In this document: positions 1 through 12,559 of the stretch, piece by piece
Numbering within the stretch: position 1 is the stretch's first letter
How the letters are laid out: each line of letters opens with the position of its first letter
NCBI GenBank assembly: GCA_030268105.1
Contig: BSDZ01000080.1
Coordinates: forward strand, 744,001-808,000
Direction of reading: 5' to 3'
DNA from: Volvox africanus
Lineage: Eukaryota > Chlorophyta > Chlorophyceae > Chlamydomonadales > Volvocaceae
DNA length: 64,000 nt
Notes under the pieces: model-generated
Seen by the model: the letters and a program-made list of their open reading frames with translations, nothing else
What the model was told of the DNA's origin: nothing
The model's database searches: none
Translations under genes and position numbers: made by a program

Positions 1-896
1 GGATATTTGATCTAGGCAAGATTCGCGAGCATGGCTCGCGCAAAAATTCGTTTCCCACCGCAGCCCAAACAACCCATTCCCGGACTTTAATTGCTCCAAA
101 CACAAACTAACATGACAGGACATCCATAACGCATCGTCCTGCTTTCCTGTCGATAAGCTGTCATGTTGCCTGAACGGATGATCTGAAAACTGTTTGTCAC
201 TATATACGTTTTGCTCGTGTGCATAACGACTCCAATAATATAGGATATTAAGGGATATCCAAATCCATGGACTGCTGCTGCTGGTTTAAAAGTTAGCATG
301 TTCACGGGCAGGGAGACAACGATACCATGGCAATCCTGGGGAACGAAGCCCCTCCAATGCCTCGTCATGGCGGGAGATCTCTCCGAGAAATTGAAAATTT
401 TCCTCAGGCCAGCACACAGCCCCAAAAGAGCTGGACGAGCTGGGGCTTATGTTTACCTCGTTCATAGTCACGACAGCAAAACGGCAAAACGGCTTGCAAT
501 CCAATGACGGGAAATGGGTGTCATTGAGTATTCCAAGCTTCATTACTAGATGGTGGTTCTTACCGAAGTGCCTGCAGTAAAACGCTTTAATCAACATATT
601 TTGGCTACATTAGTGTGAAAATAACGTAAGACATGACAGGCGCAGACTTCGAAAAAATATGACAGTAAAAGCCAACTTACGGAAGACACGACGCGGAATC
701 CAGCAGCTCTAGAACGCTTCCGCAAACTTTCCTGAGGGAAATCTACCCATCACGTGGTTGGTAAACGTTTGCATACAACCTTCTGTCAAGTCTTTTTCAC
801 ATCGAAAGGAAGTGCGCCCCTCGGCATCAGCCTCAGAATCGCCGTAAGGAAATACCTCTTGACCCCTTCTGCGGCCATCGCCTGAGGCCGCCCAGC
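1..896. other. Intergenic 5' flank, no gene recognised
   Basis: No reading frame here has convincing coding character or splice structure. A small perfect inverted repeat with 7-bp arms and a 3-base loop lies at 24-40. The stretch just upstream of 897 is presumably the promoter and 5' UTR of the gene that starts there. Confidence 0.5.
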
Positions 897-3800
897 ATGG
901 CGACATCTGATTCCATAGCCAATCGAAATTCAATCCAAAGCCTCTGGCCACAGGACAGCCCCCAGCGTATCGCACGAATCAGCAATGCCATTGCGCTTTA
1001 CCTAGATTCCAGCCCCGATCTCGCCTTCGGCCCGAATTGCGCCCAGTTGTCCAAACTGGGCACGCACCTGCGCCAAGCCCACGCGGCATTATGGCTGGAC
1101 CCGACCTACCCTTGGCCCAAATTGAAGGACCTCCTGCTTAGCCCTGTCCACAAAGGGATGTTCGTGGTGAAACGAGTTCAGGGCCGGGATGTGGTGGAAC
1201 TGAACATCCCATTGCTAGAGGCCGCTGCCTCCGCGGCACGCCAACCCCGGCACGCCAACGCGGCCTCCGCGGCGGCGGCTCGGAAGGTGGACGGAGCCCT
1301 AACGGCGGGGGGAGCGGCAGCGGCGGGGCCTGTGGCAGGGAAGGCGGCGGCTCGGGCGGCAGCGGCTAGGGCGATGACAGCGGGGCCGGGATTGTTAGCG
1401 GCGACCTCTGTAGCTGTTCCTTCGTCGTGTCAGCCTTCAGAAGAGGCACCCCTTACCCCGGAGGCGCAGGAGCAACGGTGCTGCGGGCCGCCGCAGCCGC
1501 TGCCACAGCCGCAGCCACAGCCGGCTCGGTCAGATCCCTCCATAAGGCCCCGTGTATCAGAACCGCCCTTAACGCAGGGTCCCGTTCTCGCCCTATCATC
1601 GCCACCCCGGCACGCCAACGTGGCGGACAGGCCCTCGCCGTCCAAGTCGCCAGCCACCAGCAAACGACCTACTCGATCCACAGGGAATCCAAACGACGCG
1701 GAGGTGTGCTGCCTCCAGCAATTGGTCCGTTGCGCGCTGGCCTATGACCCACGGGTCAATGAGAAGCGCGCGCGGGTGCTACGGGTAACAGCCTGCTGGC
1801 TCGCGACCCGACCGCGATCGACACCTGCCCCGTACTGCGCAGCACTGAGTATCGTGCGCAAGTACATTCGCGACAACCATGCAGGTTACTGGTTCGATCC
1901 CGGCTTCGATCGGCCTGACGATATCAGTGAACTCTTTCACGATTCTGCAGCTCGAGGCATCTTCCAAATGTTTCCGAACTCCAAAACCTCAGATCAAATG
2001 GTGCAACTGGACCTGGTAGCACTGTCGACGGCAGCAGCATTGCGATCCAAGGGCGGCGTTTCGTCCGCACGGAAGGTCCGTACAAGTCGTACAACGTCCG
2101 TACCTTCTACGGAAGGTCCATCTCTGCCAGCGTTGGGTGGTGTATCTCGGGAAGCGTCGCCACCAATGCCACAACCAGGGCTAGCATCGGGTGCTTCGTC
2201 CGGCGGTAACAGAGGGCCGCTTGCGGTGGCGGCGGCGGCGCATTGGGCTTGGCCTGGATGGACTAATGTGCCGCGGCTTCGGCGCGTGGCAGCGATGCTG
2301 CTGGCTACGGTGACGGCCGCGAAAGGCGTCGCCGGACAGCCGCATACGATGCTGATGGTGGGTTCAACTACGTGGGGTGTTGTGGAAAGATGGGTCGTTG
2401 ACACGTGTGCTTGGGCCCCTCGCAGGTGCTGCAAGGGTGGCCAAGGCTCCTGCTTTATTAGGTTTTGTTCCAATATGTCAATGTTCATCCTTAATCTCTA
2501 AGCAACTCGAGTACCAATACAGTGCAATTTCTTTCTTTGTTGCCGTACTTTCATGCATCCACTACAACAGGGGGGAACAAAGGAGGTGTATCTATATCTA
2601 TATCTATAGATATATACATATATTTGTATTTGTATTATATATATATATATATATTTGTATTATATATATATATATATATATTTATATTTGTATTTATATT
2701 TATATTTATATTTATATTTATATTTATATTTATATTTATATTTATATTTATATTTATATTTATATTTATATTTATATTTATATTTATATTTATATTTATA
2801 TTTATATTTATATTTATATTTATATTTATATTTATATTTATATTTATATTTATATTTATATTTATATTTACCATGCGTAAAGGAACAGGCCTTTCGCCAT
2901 GTGAAGTCTATCAGGCACGCGCTGCTGTGGGCGCAGCACTCCTCGAGGCTTCGTGAGTGGGGTGGGGGGGGCCGAGAGAGCCGTTGCTGAAAAAATACAT
3001 GATCTCACATGTGCTTGTGTGTGTGTGTGTGTGTTCTTACTTGCGGTCTCCCGCATCCCCCGGCAGCGGCACCTGATGAAGAAGCTTCAGAAAGCAGACC
3101 GTGAGGCTTATCAGGAGTGGTCTCAGACACCGGGAGAGAGAGAGAGGAGTGTTGCGCTTCTGGATGAAGAAGCAGGCGGCGGCGGCGGCGACAACGATGA
3201 TGGTGGCGGCGGCAGCGGCGACAATGATGGTGGCGATGCACCGCCAGGTGGACCCTACCTCCGTGTGGACGTAAGCAATGACTGCGTCGTTTCGTTAGAC
3301 CTTCCAGCGCTGCTCGCTGCCGCCGCCTCTAAAGAAGGCCAGCGGCAAGCAGTGGCGGCGGCACCGCCTTCATCAGTCAGCGCAAGGCGCGAGGCGCGGG
3401 TCAGCGGCGGCAGTGTGCCACCTTTGCCACTTGGAAGTACGGCAGCTACGCAGGAAGTGGGCCTTACGCCTGTGGGCCTGTGTGAGATGGACCGCGTCTC
3501 ACCAATCGTCGTCAGGCCAATCCCCAGTTCTTCGCCGCAAGCACCTGTCGAGGTACCTGGGCCTTATGAGTCACTGGCCAGCGGTCTGCCCGCCCTCAGT
3601 ACAAGTAGTACTCTCAGCGGGAGTGGTGAGTGCACCACCGCGGTCTGGCCCCGGAAGATGGTGACCGCCTCTGCTGTCGAAAAGGCCTGGCCGAACAGCG
3701 ACATGGTCTCCCGCGTTCGGCGGCTGAGTGCGATGGCGCTGGTGGACGTGCGAGATGGACCCATGGGTCCGTGGAGCATGTTGTGGGTGAGGACTTGGAC

Positions 3801-6595
3801 TCGGGTTTGGGTTTGAGGGTTTGAGGACTTAGACTCGGGTTTGGGCAAGCGGCTTCTGGGCGCCGCCATCCTCTTCCCCTGGAGCTGTCCCAGAGCTATT
3901 TTGTCACCCCGGCCCCCCCCACACACACATACACAGGCGAGAATGTCGGCGCATATCTACAAGCAACTGCCTGACGCACCGGGGAGCATCCGCAGCGAGT
4001 TGGGAACCCAAAACAAGACTGTTCTGAGAGACTTGTTGAACGAGTCAGCCGCCGAGGGCCCGAGAGGCTTTTTGCGCGTCGTACAGCACGTGCATGACCG
4101 TGTCGTACAACTTGACGTACTGGCGCTGCTTCGCGAGTCCCTGGAGCAATGCATCAACTCGCGCTGGGGCCCCGCCGCCGGTGAGGGTGGTGCAGCGACT
4201 CCCGTTGCCAATACTGCAAAGCGTTGTGTCGTACGGTTGTTGGTTGCAGCGCCGCCGCCGTACGTTCTGCCCTTCGGAAGCCTGGGTGCTCCGGTGCTCA
4301 AGCAGTGCCCTCGCAACGACGTGGGCGGTCCGAAGCTGAGGATGTTGTGCATGGACGAGCCGGACGTCTTCAAGGTTTCAGGAACGGTAAAGTTACTCGT
4401 GATGTTGCCAACAGGAATCAAGATGGAGTGTTGTGGTTTTGCGTTGTCCGTTGTCCGTTGTCCGTTGTGATAAAAATTTCAGGAAGCCAATTTTGTGATA
4501 TTTTGTGATACCCGCTTCAAGTTGGCATATCGAAAAAACGGCGCCACATTCTTATATATATCGTGATTAGAGGAATAGGGAATTAGAACCGATGTTTATA
4601 AAGATAGCATGTAACTTTTGGCATAATCGAAATCATAAGAATGTAAAAAAGGATACTGAAATCTCATGTGATGCTTTTGTCTGAAATGCACTTCATTTGG
4701 TGCGCTCCCTCTCTTATAGCTCCTCCTCTTCAAGCAGCCCCGGCCGACTGGATCTTTGCCTTCGTCTGTCCGATCTTGGATCCACAGGGCAAGAAGGGCC
4801 ATTACACCGTACGGCTAGTGGATTCTGAGATCCTTGGTTTGGCTGAGGCGTTAGCAGCGGCTGAGGTGGACGCACGGCGGGTGAAGTGTGAGGTGGATCG
4901 GGATTCGCAGCCAGAAGCGGCGGCTACCGGCGCCACCGGAGGCAGTGGAGGCAGCGGAGGCAGTGGAGGCAGTGGAGGCATCCCTAGTGTGTCGGCGCCG
5001 CAGCGAACCATGCAAGAGCCGCCGCTATTGCCTCAGCCGCCGTTGCCGCCAGCGGTGTCCAGGCCGCTGTCCTCCTCCCTCTTGCCGCCAGCGGCTGAGG
5101 CATGCGAGTCACCTCCAGCCTCATCCTCGGCCCCGGGGAAAGCTCCCGTCGACAGCAGCCAGCCTCGGGCCCCCCAACCTCTAGCCATTCCCATACCCAT
5201 ACCCATACCCATCCCCGTACCGATTTCTGGACCTAGCATGATTGGAAAAGAAAAGGACAAAAAAGAACACGGTCTGGATACGGCACCTCCGTACACATCC
5301 CCTGTGCCAGTCTTGGCGGCAGCAGTAGCTACAAAGGAGCCCAGTGTCGTACAACCGAAAACGGCAGGTGTCTCTGCTGATGAGTTACGGTGGCTTCTGG
5401 GACACGAGCACCCAGGAGGGGAGCCCTGTTCATGGGCAGCAGAGGTGTCAACTGGGTTGCCGTCCGATGCCGTACAGGCCGTGGTGGATCCGTACAGCCA
5501 TAAGGTAACGGCGATGCTAAGTCACTGCCGTGCTTGCACTGTAGTGGGCCTTTCCGTACAGTCTCACGAGGAATATCCGGTGCTGGTGGTGTTGTACGCG
5601 CCTGCAATTGCGGCCTGGCCAGCGACGGTGTACCTGGTGGACTGTACGACGTGTACGGCCATGTACGGTGAGCATGAGATTGGAAAGAAGATGGCGGGCG
5701 AGCTTCTTGGCCGTCTGCAAAATCTATTGGGAGATCCGGCCGTCACCAAGGTGGTACATGGCTGCCAGCAGGTGCGTTTGCGGCCCTCTCCGCTGCTGTG
5801 AAACACCGTGTAAGCTTGTCACTCGTGCTTACCATCTTGTGACCCGTGGGTCTTCAGCAGGTGCATTACCTGAAGTTTAGCCAGCTCCCGGCGAACATAA
5901 AACAGCGCGCGTGTTTCCTGTGTTCCTCCCGTGCATGGCTGCCGACCCCCAACTTCCGACCCCCAACTGCCGATTCAACTGCCGACTAACCGAGCGGACG
6001 GCCGTACCGACAGGTTCGTTGCCTCGAGGCGGCGTGCGGCGGCGCCGTCACCTTGCCTCTGGTGGACACCCGCGTGCTCCTGAACGGCATGGCCTTCATG
6101 ATGGGGATGCCGCCTCCCACACCACCTTCCAGCTCCGCACTCCGCGACCCGGTCATCGGAGCTGCCTCTCCTCCTTTGGAGCCCCAGCATGACTTGCGGG
6201 CTGATGTAATTGCCGTACATGAGTACGTGAGCCGGCTATACGACAAACTCAAGGAAATGGGGTTGTGGGCGGACCGTTCTGGATTGTTAGAGGCCCTGAT
6301 GACGCTGCACTTCGCGGCGTTGCGGAAGGAGGTGGTGTCCACCAGAGCACGCCAGGGAGGGGACAACAACGGTGCAGCGGCGGCGGTGGAAGCACTGGAG
6401 CTGGTACGACCTTTGGGGCAGTCGCAGCTAGCGGCGGCGACGAGCGCCGTGGCGACATTACCCGAGATATGGATGGCCATGGTTGAGGAGGCGGTGATCT
6501 GGGTGGCAGTTCACGCGCCGTTATATGAGATGACGTGGCGGCGTGGTATGGGGCCGGCGGCGGCGCCGGCGGCGGCGGTGATGGCAGAGCGTTAA
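897..6595 (+). CDS. Tandem winged-helix-like (OST-HTH/LOTUS-like) protein with C-terminal EXD1-type 3'-5' exonuclease domain
   Basis: Proposed exons are 897-2357, a short exon near 2890-2954, about 3067-3786, about 3943-4386, about 4736-5771, 5861-5909 and 6014-6595; the short exon and several starts are approximate. The protein repeats a unit of a helix ending RxxRxxxAxAL, a helix-turn-helix-like stretch (clearest at residues 20-110, with [12 protein letters not shown]), and a hydrophobic strand ending V-x-L-D/N-hhAL ([49 protein letters not shown]). Units 3 and 4 are each cut by an intron at the same place (HTMLM and WSMLW just before GTGGGT/GTGAGG). Ala/Gly/Pro-rich linkers separate the units. 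The C-terminus resembles a DEDDy exonuclease of the EXD1/Egalitarian group: [47 protein letters not shown]. The usual DxE of motif I is absent ([12 protein letters not shown]), so catalysis is doubtful. Domain names are inferred from patterns only; RNA binding is the likely role. Confidence 0.55.
2587..2870. repeat. (TTTATA)n / (TA)n microsatellite
   Basis: Short TATATC and (TA)n tracts lead into an almost pure TTTATA hexamer array from about 2690 to 2868. It lies inside the first intron of the 897-6595 gene. The long IY, IF and LY repeat reading frames here are artefacts of the repeat. Confidence 0.95.
3802..3845 (+). repeat. Short degenerate tandem GGGTTTG/GGACTTGGACTC repeat
   Basis: GGACTTGGACTCGGGTTTGG-like text occurs twice at 3792-3845, separated by GTTTGAGGGTTTGA. 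It sits in the intron after the exon ending at 3786. It is G/T-rich and telomere-like in feel but not a regular array. Confidence 0.5.
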
Positions 6596-9157
6596 GAATT
6601 CCGTTTTCCAGTATCACAGTTCCTTTTTTCGGTAGGGCTTTTCCGTTCGATGATTCCGTTCTACTTCCGTAGTACTTGTGTGTGTGTTTATCACACTGCG
6701 CATGAGAGCAGTCGGCGGCTGTGGGAGGCAGTAAGCGACCGGCCGTTGCTCTCAAAAACATCATAAACTTCACATAATTGCGGCCCCCGGCCCGACTTTC
6801 GCATTTAAGGTGTTTGCGTCTGTGTGTGTTTGTTTGTGTTTGCTTGTTTGTGTGTGTTTGTGTGTTTGTGTGTGTGTGTGTGTGTGAGTTATTTGCAAAA
6901 GGCAGCAAGCAGTATATATACTTACGCATATGGTGAGGTGACGCAATCCCTGACGATAATCATTCTTCGCAATAGAGGCAGAGCAGGAGAGTTTTGAACA
7001 TCATCGATATTGAAAGGGCCCTATCCTATCTAGTAGTGGATAAATTCATCTAATGATATCATTGGTATATCTATATACGCCCAACATGATTTGGCGGCGC
7101 TCTCGCCTTCGGTTGGGTCATTAGTCATTGTCCGTGTCCCATATCCAAGCACATTCAGAAAGTTGGGGCGGGTTGCATCACACGTCACCGATCAATCATC
7201 CAAAACCGTACCAGCACACGATATAGCCGTGAGGTGGCTTTCCTAGCTCATACGTACGGCACACGTCACTTGCGTAGTGGTAGTGGTGTTTTGAATTAGC
7301 CCGGGTATTTTTGGGAAAAAATATATGACGTAGCACTTGTCGTCGCGGTGTTGGTTGCTAAGGTCACCTGGGCGTTGAAAACGCGACCGGCGTTTTTAAT
7401 ATGCTTCTTTTTTTCGCTGACCGTGGGGGTGTGGACATTGCGTGAGCATATGCCAATATTCATCATCAATTCCTTGTATGTGTTGAGTCATTTTCAGGGC
7501 TACTGGAGTATCAGCACGGTGTCCAATCAAAGCGGTTGAACGTCTTTCGAGTGACGCAAGAGCCAGCCATTCGTGGAGCAAGTACGGAGTTCGTATCAGC
7601 AAACCACTCTTTACACGGGGCGCCTTCTACTTAACCAGCTGCACGATTGGAACCGTTACGCAGTTTCGCCCTCCTACAGGTTTTCAACCCCATTACTACC
7701 CTCCTACTGCCTAAAGCACGAATTCGACCATGATTTGGTGCAGATGCTGAGAATTTGATTATATAAGGCCTTTTTCAGTATCAGTGGCATGCATGCAGCC
7801 GAGAAACCAATGAACACACCGGGGACGCAAGCGGTCCCTATCCCTTCTTGTTCTTTTACCATCCGCCGCCCCAACTCTTCCCACGCTTCAATCCCTATCT
7901 ACCTACCACCCCGCTTACAAACGTTTGCGGTCGACGCGTCCTCATACCACATGAGGACCGCCCGGGGGGTCCAGACGTGCTACCCCCGCAATACCCCGTG
8001 ACATAATCGATTAAATCAAATCACCACCATCGCCACCACCACCACCACCAGCCGCCCCTGCCTGTTCCCCGTCCCTCCACCCTCCCTGCACCGTGAGGAT
8101 GACTCCCGTAACACCGCACCACCTGCACTTGTACAGGTGCCCCAATGGGGCACAAACTGTTCGCCCCCACCCCCCCATCCCAGGTGAGGAGTCCTTAGCG
8201 GTACCGCAATCCACTTCGACCCCGACAGTCTTAGACAAGGCCAGCATGGCCCAACCCAAACAGCGCACAGGAAGTCCGGTACTGACTCAGAACGCACATC
8301 TGTGTTTAGAGACCACATTTCTGTGCCAACTGCTGTTACCGGTACACACTCGTCAGGGGATGTAAGGAAACGTTAATCACACCTTGTTTGCGGTTTTGAC
8401 CACTGCAATCGAAATGCGCACGCTTCACGCATGAGAGCGCGGGAGGAAGGAACGGGAGAACTTGACGATAAAGAAAGTCAACTCCATATATGCCGAATAC
8501 CCTTCCCCCCTGCAAACGAAAGATCGCTCCCAGTCGATTCCCGTTGCTCTATCCTCCCGCGGACCCTTCTCGGTAGTCGAAACAAGGAGGTCACTTAAGA
8601 CGGCCGCGCCATGGGCTCCTCACGCGTAAATGGTAAAAGCGCTAGGGAAAACGTGGCAGGACAAGCGCGAGCTTGCAGCCTCTCACAAACTCCACTTTTC
8701 TTAAGGGGATCAGACAGGGGGTAGAAGCATATGGGGCAAGCTCATCCATTCAGAAAGCTCCTCAATCATCCTTAGGTCCCGAGTGATTTAACTTTGTTAC
8801 AGCAAGGGTACGACACGCCGTGTTGATCACGGCAAGAGCGCCCGCACACCACGCTGAGCGGTGCATGCATGAGGGTGGCGAGCCAGCTACTTCCTACCGT
8901 AGCACGGCACCCAAAAAGTAAGCGGCACTGATAGAATGCGCACCCATCGATGTACATCCATCTTACCGTGGTAGGGGGAACGACAAGGAAAACCTACAAA
9001 CGACGATCACAAAGTTGGATCGAGGGAGTGCCATGCTAAATTCAAACCCTAGTAACGGCGGTCATGACCCGGTCCCCCCAATTCCACCTACGAAATCATT
9101 CCTGCGAAAATGCGTCGCCACACGCGTGTGCGTGCCTGTCGGAAACCATCCCTGCAT
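6596..9157. other. Intergenic, no gene recognised
   Basis: A (TG)n/(TGTT)n simple repeat spans about 6820-6890. No exon-like segment, RNA gene or domain-bearing frame was recognised in the rest. The 3' UTR of the upstream gene must occupy the first part. Confidence 0.5.
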
Positions 9158-10339
9158 TCACTCGTCGCTGCTTTCCCCCGAGCCATCCGGTTCCGGAGCC
9201 TCGATTCCGAGGTGGCTGTAGCACTCCGGTTTGAGCACGCCAATGTAGGGGATTGTGCGATACTCCTCGTTGAAGTCCAGACCATATCCAACGACGAACT
9301 CATTGGGGCACTGCCAGGGAAAACCCGTCGGGGGTGGAGGGGAGCGCAGTGAGAGCGGAAAGATGGGGTTAGGAATTGCTACAGCGGATGACAACGAGGA
9401 CAGGGCAGGCGACAGGACAGGACACGAGACGAGCCACAGATCTGGTGATGATGCTTCGTCATGGAAATGCGTCACTTAAGGGAGGGGGCCATTCCCCGAT
9501 CCTTACAACCATCAAAAAACACATTGGCATTATGACTGGACTTCCCGGTGCCGCAAAAAACTGAGACGAGACCAAGCTCCCCGAATAACCAGCGGTCATT
9601 GAAGAAGCCGAAGGGAAAACGACACAGGCATCCTTCCGAAAGAGACCCCATCTGTGTGCGACGACCCCATCTGACGTACTTACATATACATATATAGGTA
9701 CAGACACAGATACAGGCAAATGTACCAACTACTAATGAGTTTTACTTTCATCCGATATCCTTACCGAAAAGGTACTAAACCGGCGAGCGAGCCATGGTTC
9801 GCGCCATAACCCAAATCCTGGCCCGCCCACCGATGCACCAAAAGGCACCCAACGGCGATGCCCCCTTTGGGGATCAATCAGCTCATTCACCGCTGTTTCA
9901 TTCCATTTGGGTCATTCGTTGATGCAGGGCGCTCTTTACGCAGCAGCATGCACATTTCCATGTGCACCTCACACCACGACGACGACGACACACAGCAATG
10001 GTACTTCACTCAATGCCACTTACCAGGAAGCCCACGTATTCGGGGCGGTACACCAGCTTTCGCCGCTCGTGCTTGTCCAGCAAAGTCGCAGTGGCTACCG
10101 ATGCCGCGCCACACTCCTCCAGCAAGTAGCGGCTAACCGTCGTAATTGTGAGCGCTGTGTCAACGATGTCCTCCACCTGCCCGCGCATCGTCACCAGGAC
10201 GCACCGGGAGAGGAAGGGAGACCAGGTGAGCGATGCGGTGCCGTGGTCTGGAGTAAAGCGCAATGTGTGTATATATATACACATATATAGTGTGTAATAT
10301 GTATAGTGTGTAAGATGTGTATATATGTGGTAGATGGGG

Positions 10340-10387
<48 letters not shown>

Positions 10388-11916
10388 CCCCATCTACAAA
10401 CCCATATATATATATATATAATGTGTGTATGAGAGAGAGAGGGTGTGAATTAAAACCCTAGAGAACGGAGGCCTCATTTACCACATTGCTCTATCCGGCT
10501 GCGATGTCGTCCACAAACCCCCATGCGGTATGATACCGCATGGGGGTTAGGGGTCACTGAACAATTTGTTATTAACTTACGTGTCAAATCTTTGGTCTGT
10601 GATTCTGTGTGACTCTTATCCGCCAAGGATGGAGGGGTCACATGCGAGCGGCGTGATGACGTGATGGTTGACGGCAAGGTGAAGGGTGTGGCAGCGTCCG
10701 GGACGTCTAGCATGAAGCTTATACGAACGCCGTGTTCTGTTTGCATGATGAAGCGAGGCACCACAGAGGCGCTTCGACATTCACGCAGGACGAAGACAAG
10801 GACGAGTCCACTCACCAGCAGAACGTGCCGCCCTTCAACTTTCTCCAACTTCAAATCCGCCTTAAGCTGTGGTTCGAGGACAGGGGGTGTGCAGCTCTTG
10901 AGTAAGAAGGATCACACGAAAGGGGGAAAATAAGGAGAGAGGCAACGTGATGTGGCGTGCTGCTTAGTCACGAGACTAAAATTGGGAGAGTTGCCAGGTA
11001 CCGGCTTCAGAAGAGGGACGTGAACTGTGCTGACCTTCAAATTCAAGTCAGCATTGTAGAATAGATATCGCTGTGATTGTTTGGAGATTTAGAGAGGTAG
11101 CCGGAAATCCCGCTGGATGGGTGTTGGTCCTACCTTGACCTCGCCCGTGGACTCCGTCCCGGAGCCGTAGCTTGAAGCGCGGATAAAGTCGAGAGTTAGA
11201 CCACGCGGGCAAGGCTCGATTGCTCGGACGAGATCGCTGAAAAACATAAAGCTACCCTTGAGTACCTGAGGTACGGGAACACGACATTTCGGGCGGCCTT
11301 GGTGAGCGACGAAGCCGAGCATCCAGCAGCACAGGTTATGCATATACATACTTCGGGAAAAAGCTAATGAATACAGAGCATTATACGAATGCTGAGCAAG
11401 TCTGATAAGGTTGGACAAGCTCATTCTAACTAGTGACTGCACGTGTGAACTGGTGCATTTCTTATCACTTACCCCCAAAACAAGCGGCGCCTTCCCTTGA
11501 TAATCTTGCGCTATTTGTCTGATACAATGAGAAACGGTATAGGGTGAGTGAGAGACATGATTCGCCGTTGACTATGTCATTCCGCCGCCTTAACCTCACC
11601 GGCCAAGCTCTGCGACGCGTTGGCTGATAACTGCCTCGGTGTATAAAATCTTTGCCATGTCATCATGATAAGTTTGGCGTCCACTGCAGCTTACAACCTC
11701 CTTGGCCGGCGCTGGCCTGGCCGTTTGTTGGACAGTCACCGCGACGCTAACCATTTTGCAGCGCAGAGGTAAACAATTCACCAGTTTCGTATTAAATTTT
11801 CTTGCAGCATTAGACAGTTGCGCCATATGGGCAACTAGCGTCAAGGGCACGCATGCCAGAGTTGTTGAAGGACGACTCGTACGACCGTTCAAAACCGGCA
11901 AAGTTGAGGTGAGCAC
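9158..11916 (-). CDS. Hypoxanthine (guanine) phosphoribosyltransferase, plant-like
   Basis: Purine salvage enzyme that transfers the phosphoribosyl group of PRPP to hypoxanthine or guanine. Six minus-strand exons join in frame through GT-AG introns: 11600-11916 (start uncertain), 11473-11518, 11134-11265, 10816-10866, 10024-10176 and 9158-9310 (TGA at 9158). Diagnostic segments in order are [51 protein letters not shown] (flexible catalytic loop), [19 protein letters not shown] (PRPP loop across an exon junction), [17 protein letters not shown] and [10 protein letters not shown], the last close to plant and bacterial HPRT. Possible starts are ATGs at 11916, 11754 or 11658, giving about 283, 229 or 197 residues; family proteins are usually 180-220, so the downstream starts are more likely unless a targeting extension is used. 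The PRPP loop has Ala where Gly is usual. Confidence 0.93.
10331..10396. repeat. 66-bp AT-cored palindrome in an HPRT intron
   Basis: TAGATGGGGCC at 10331-10341 and its exact reverse complement at 10386-10396 enclose a pure (TA)n tract, so the whole segment is a near-perfect palindrome able to form a hairpin or cruciform. It lies in the intron between HPRT exons 4 and 5, next to more TA/TG-rich repeats at 10266-10330 and 10404-10420. Confidence 0.9.
10516..10548. repeat. Perfect 16-bp-arm hairpin in an HPRT intron
   Basis: AACCCCCATGCGGTAT is followed by one G and then its exact reverse complement. It lies in the same intron as the 66-bp palindrome. It is not part of any exon and no repeat family is recognised. 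Confidence 0.9.
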
Positions 11917-12389
11917 ATAACACTATTATCATGTTATATAGACGTACAGAAGCAATAAAATCAAACTTCTAGGGTAGGCGTGTGGCCTCTTTGGCAAGAA
12001 GGAATCCACCAGGGTCCGTACTTGCAGCGGTCCGTACAGCGGAAGCTTTCTTCACAAAATGTTACAGCCAAGCTTATTGCTGAAAACATAAGGAGTGCTT
12101 CGAGTTACCTATGATAACATGCCGGCATCAAACTGTCCCGTGCGAGTATGGGCTTTCGGAAGGACAGGCGGGCGCAAGTATACCGACCGCAAAATTTGTC
12201 AAGATATCGCTCAAAGTATATTGGCATTTTGCACTGGCCTTTTATAATCCTGCTGTGTTACCTTCTATCCGATAGTTTGTTGCTCGTGATGCAAATACGA
12301 CACGCCGTCGTGACCTATCTGCAACGGCATTTCCAATCATGCAATGTTAAAATCATTACGGAAGTTTCAATGTCAATACACTTCAACAC

Positions 12390-12548
12390 TCAGCGGCAAG
12401 TGCAGGGCGAGGCATGTAATCTGCACAAATCCTTAGCAATGTCCCGCACAAGCCTTTCGAAGACACTCCCAACCGCCATGGAATACCGCAGCTTCATCAG
12501 TATATCTGGAGACATTGTCTTGATATGCGGCAGGTATGCGGCATTCAC
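12390..12548 (-). CDS. Possible 3'-terminal exon of an unrecognised minus-strand gene
   Basis: After an AG acceptor at about 12549 a minus-strand frame runs to TGA at 12390, encoding VNAAYLPHIKTMSPDILMKL and then a charged helical stretch (SVFERLVRDIAKDLCR). The composition and upstream acceptor look exon-like. Other exons of such a gene would lie at 12.6-13.9 kb but could not be assembled. The function is unknown. The alternative is a chance frame. Confidence 0.25.
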   Translation of the reverse strand: MNAAYLPHIKTMSPDILMKLRYSMAVGSVFERLVRDIAKDLCRLHASPCTCR

Positions 12549-12559
12549 CTGACCCCTTT

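Noticed and set aside
2377..2956. Long frames encoding [12 protein letters not shown] and ININ repeats
   Set aside because: They are translations of the TTTATA/TA microsatellite in an intron and carry no protein signal.
6249..6929. 226-codon minus-strand frame with Pro- and His/Thr-rich repeats
   Set aside because: It is antisense to the last exon of the EXD1-like gene and to a TG microsatellite; its composition mirrors the plus-strand Ala/Gly codons.
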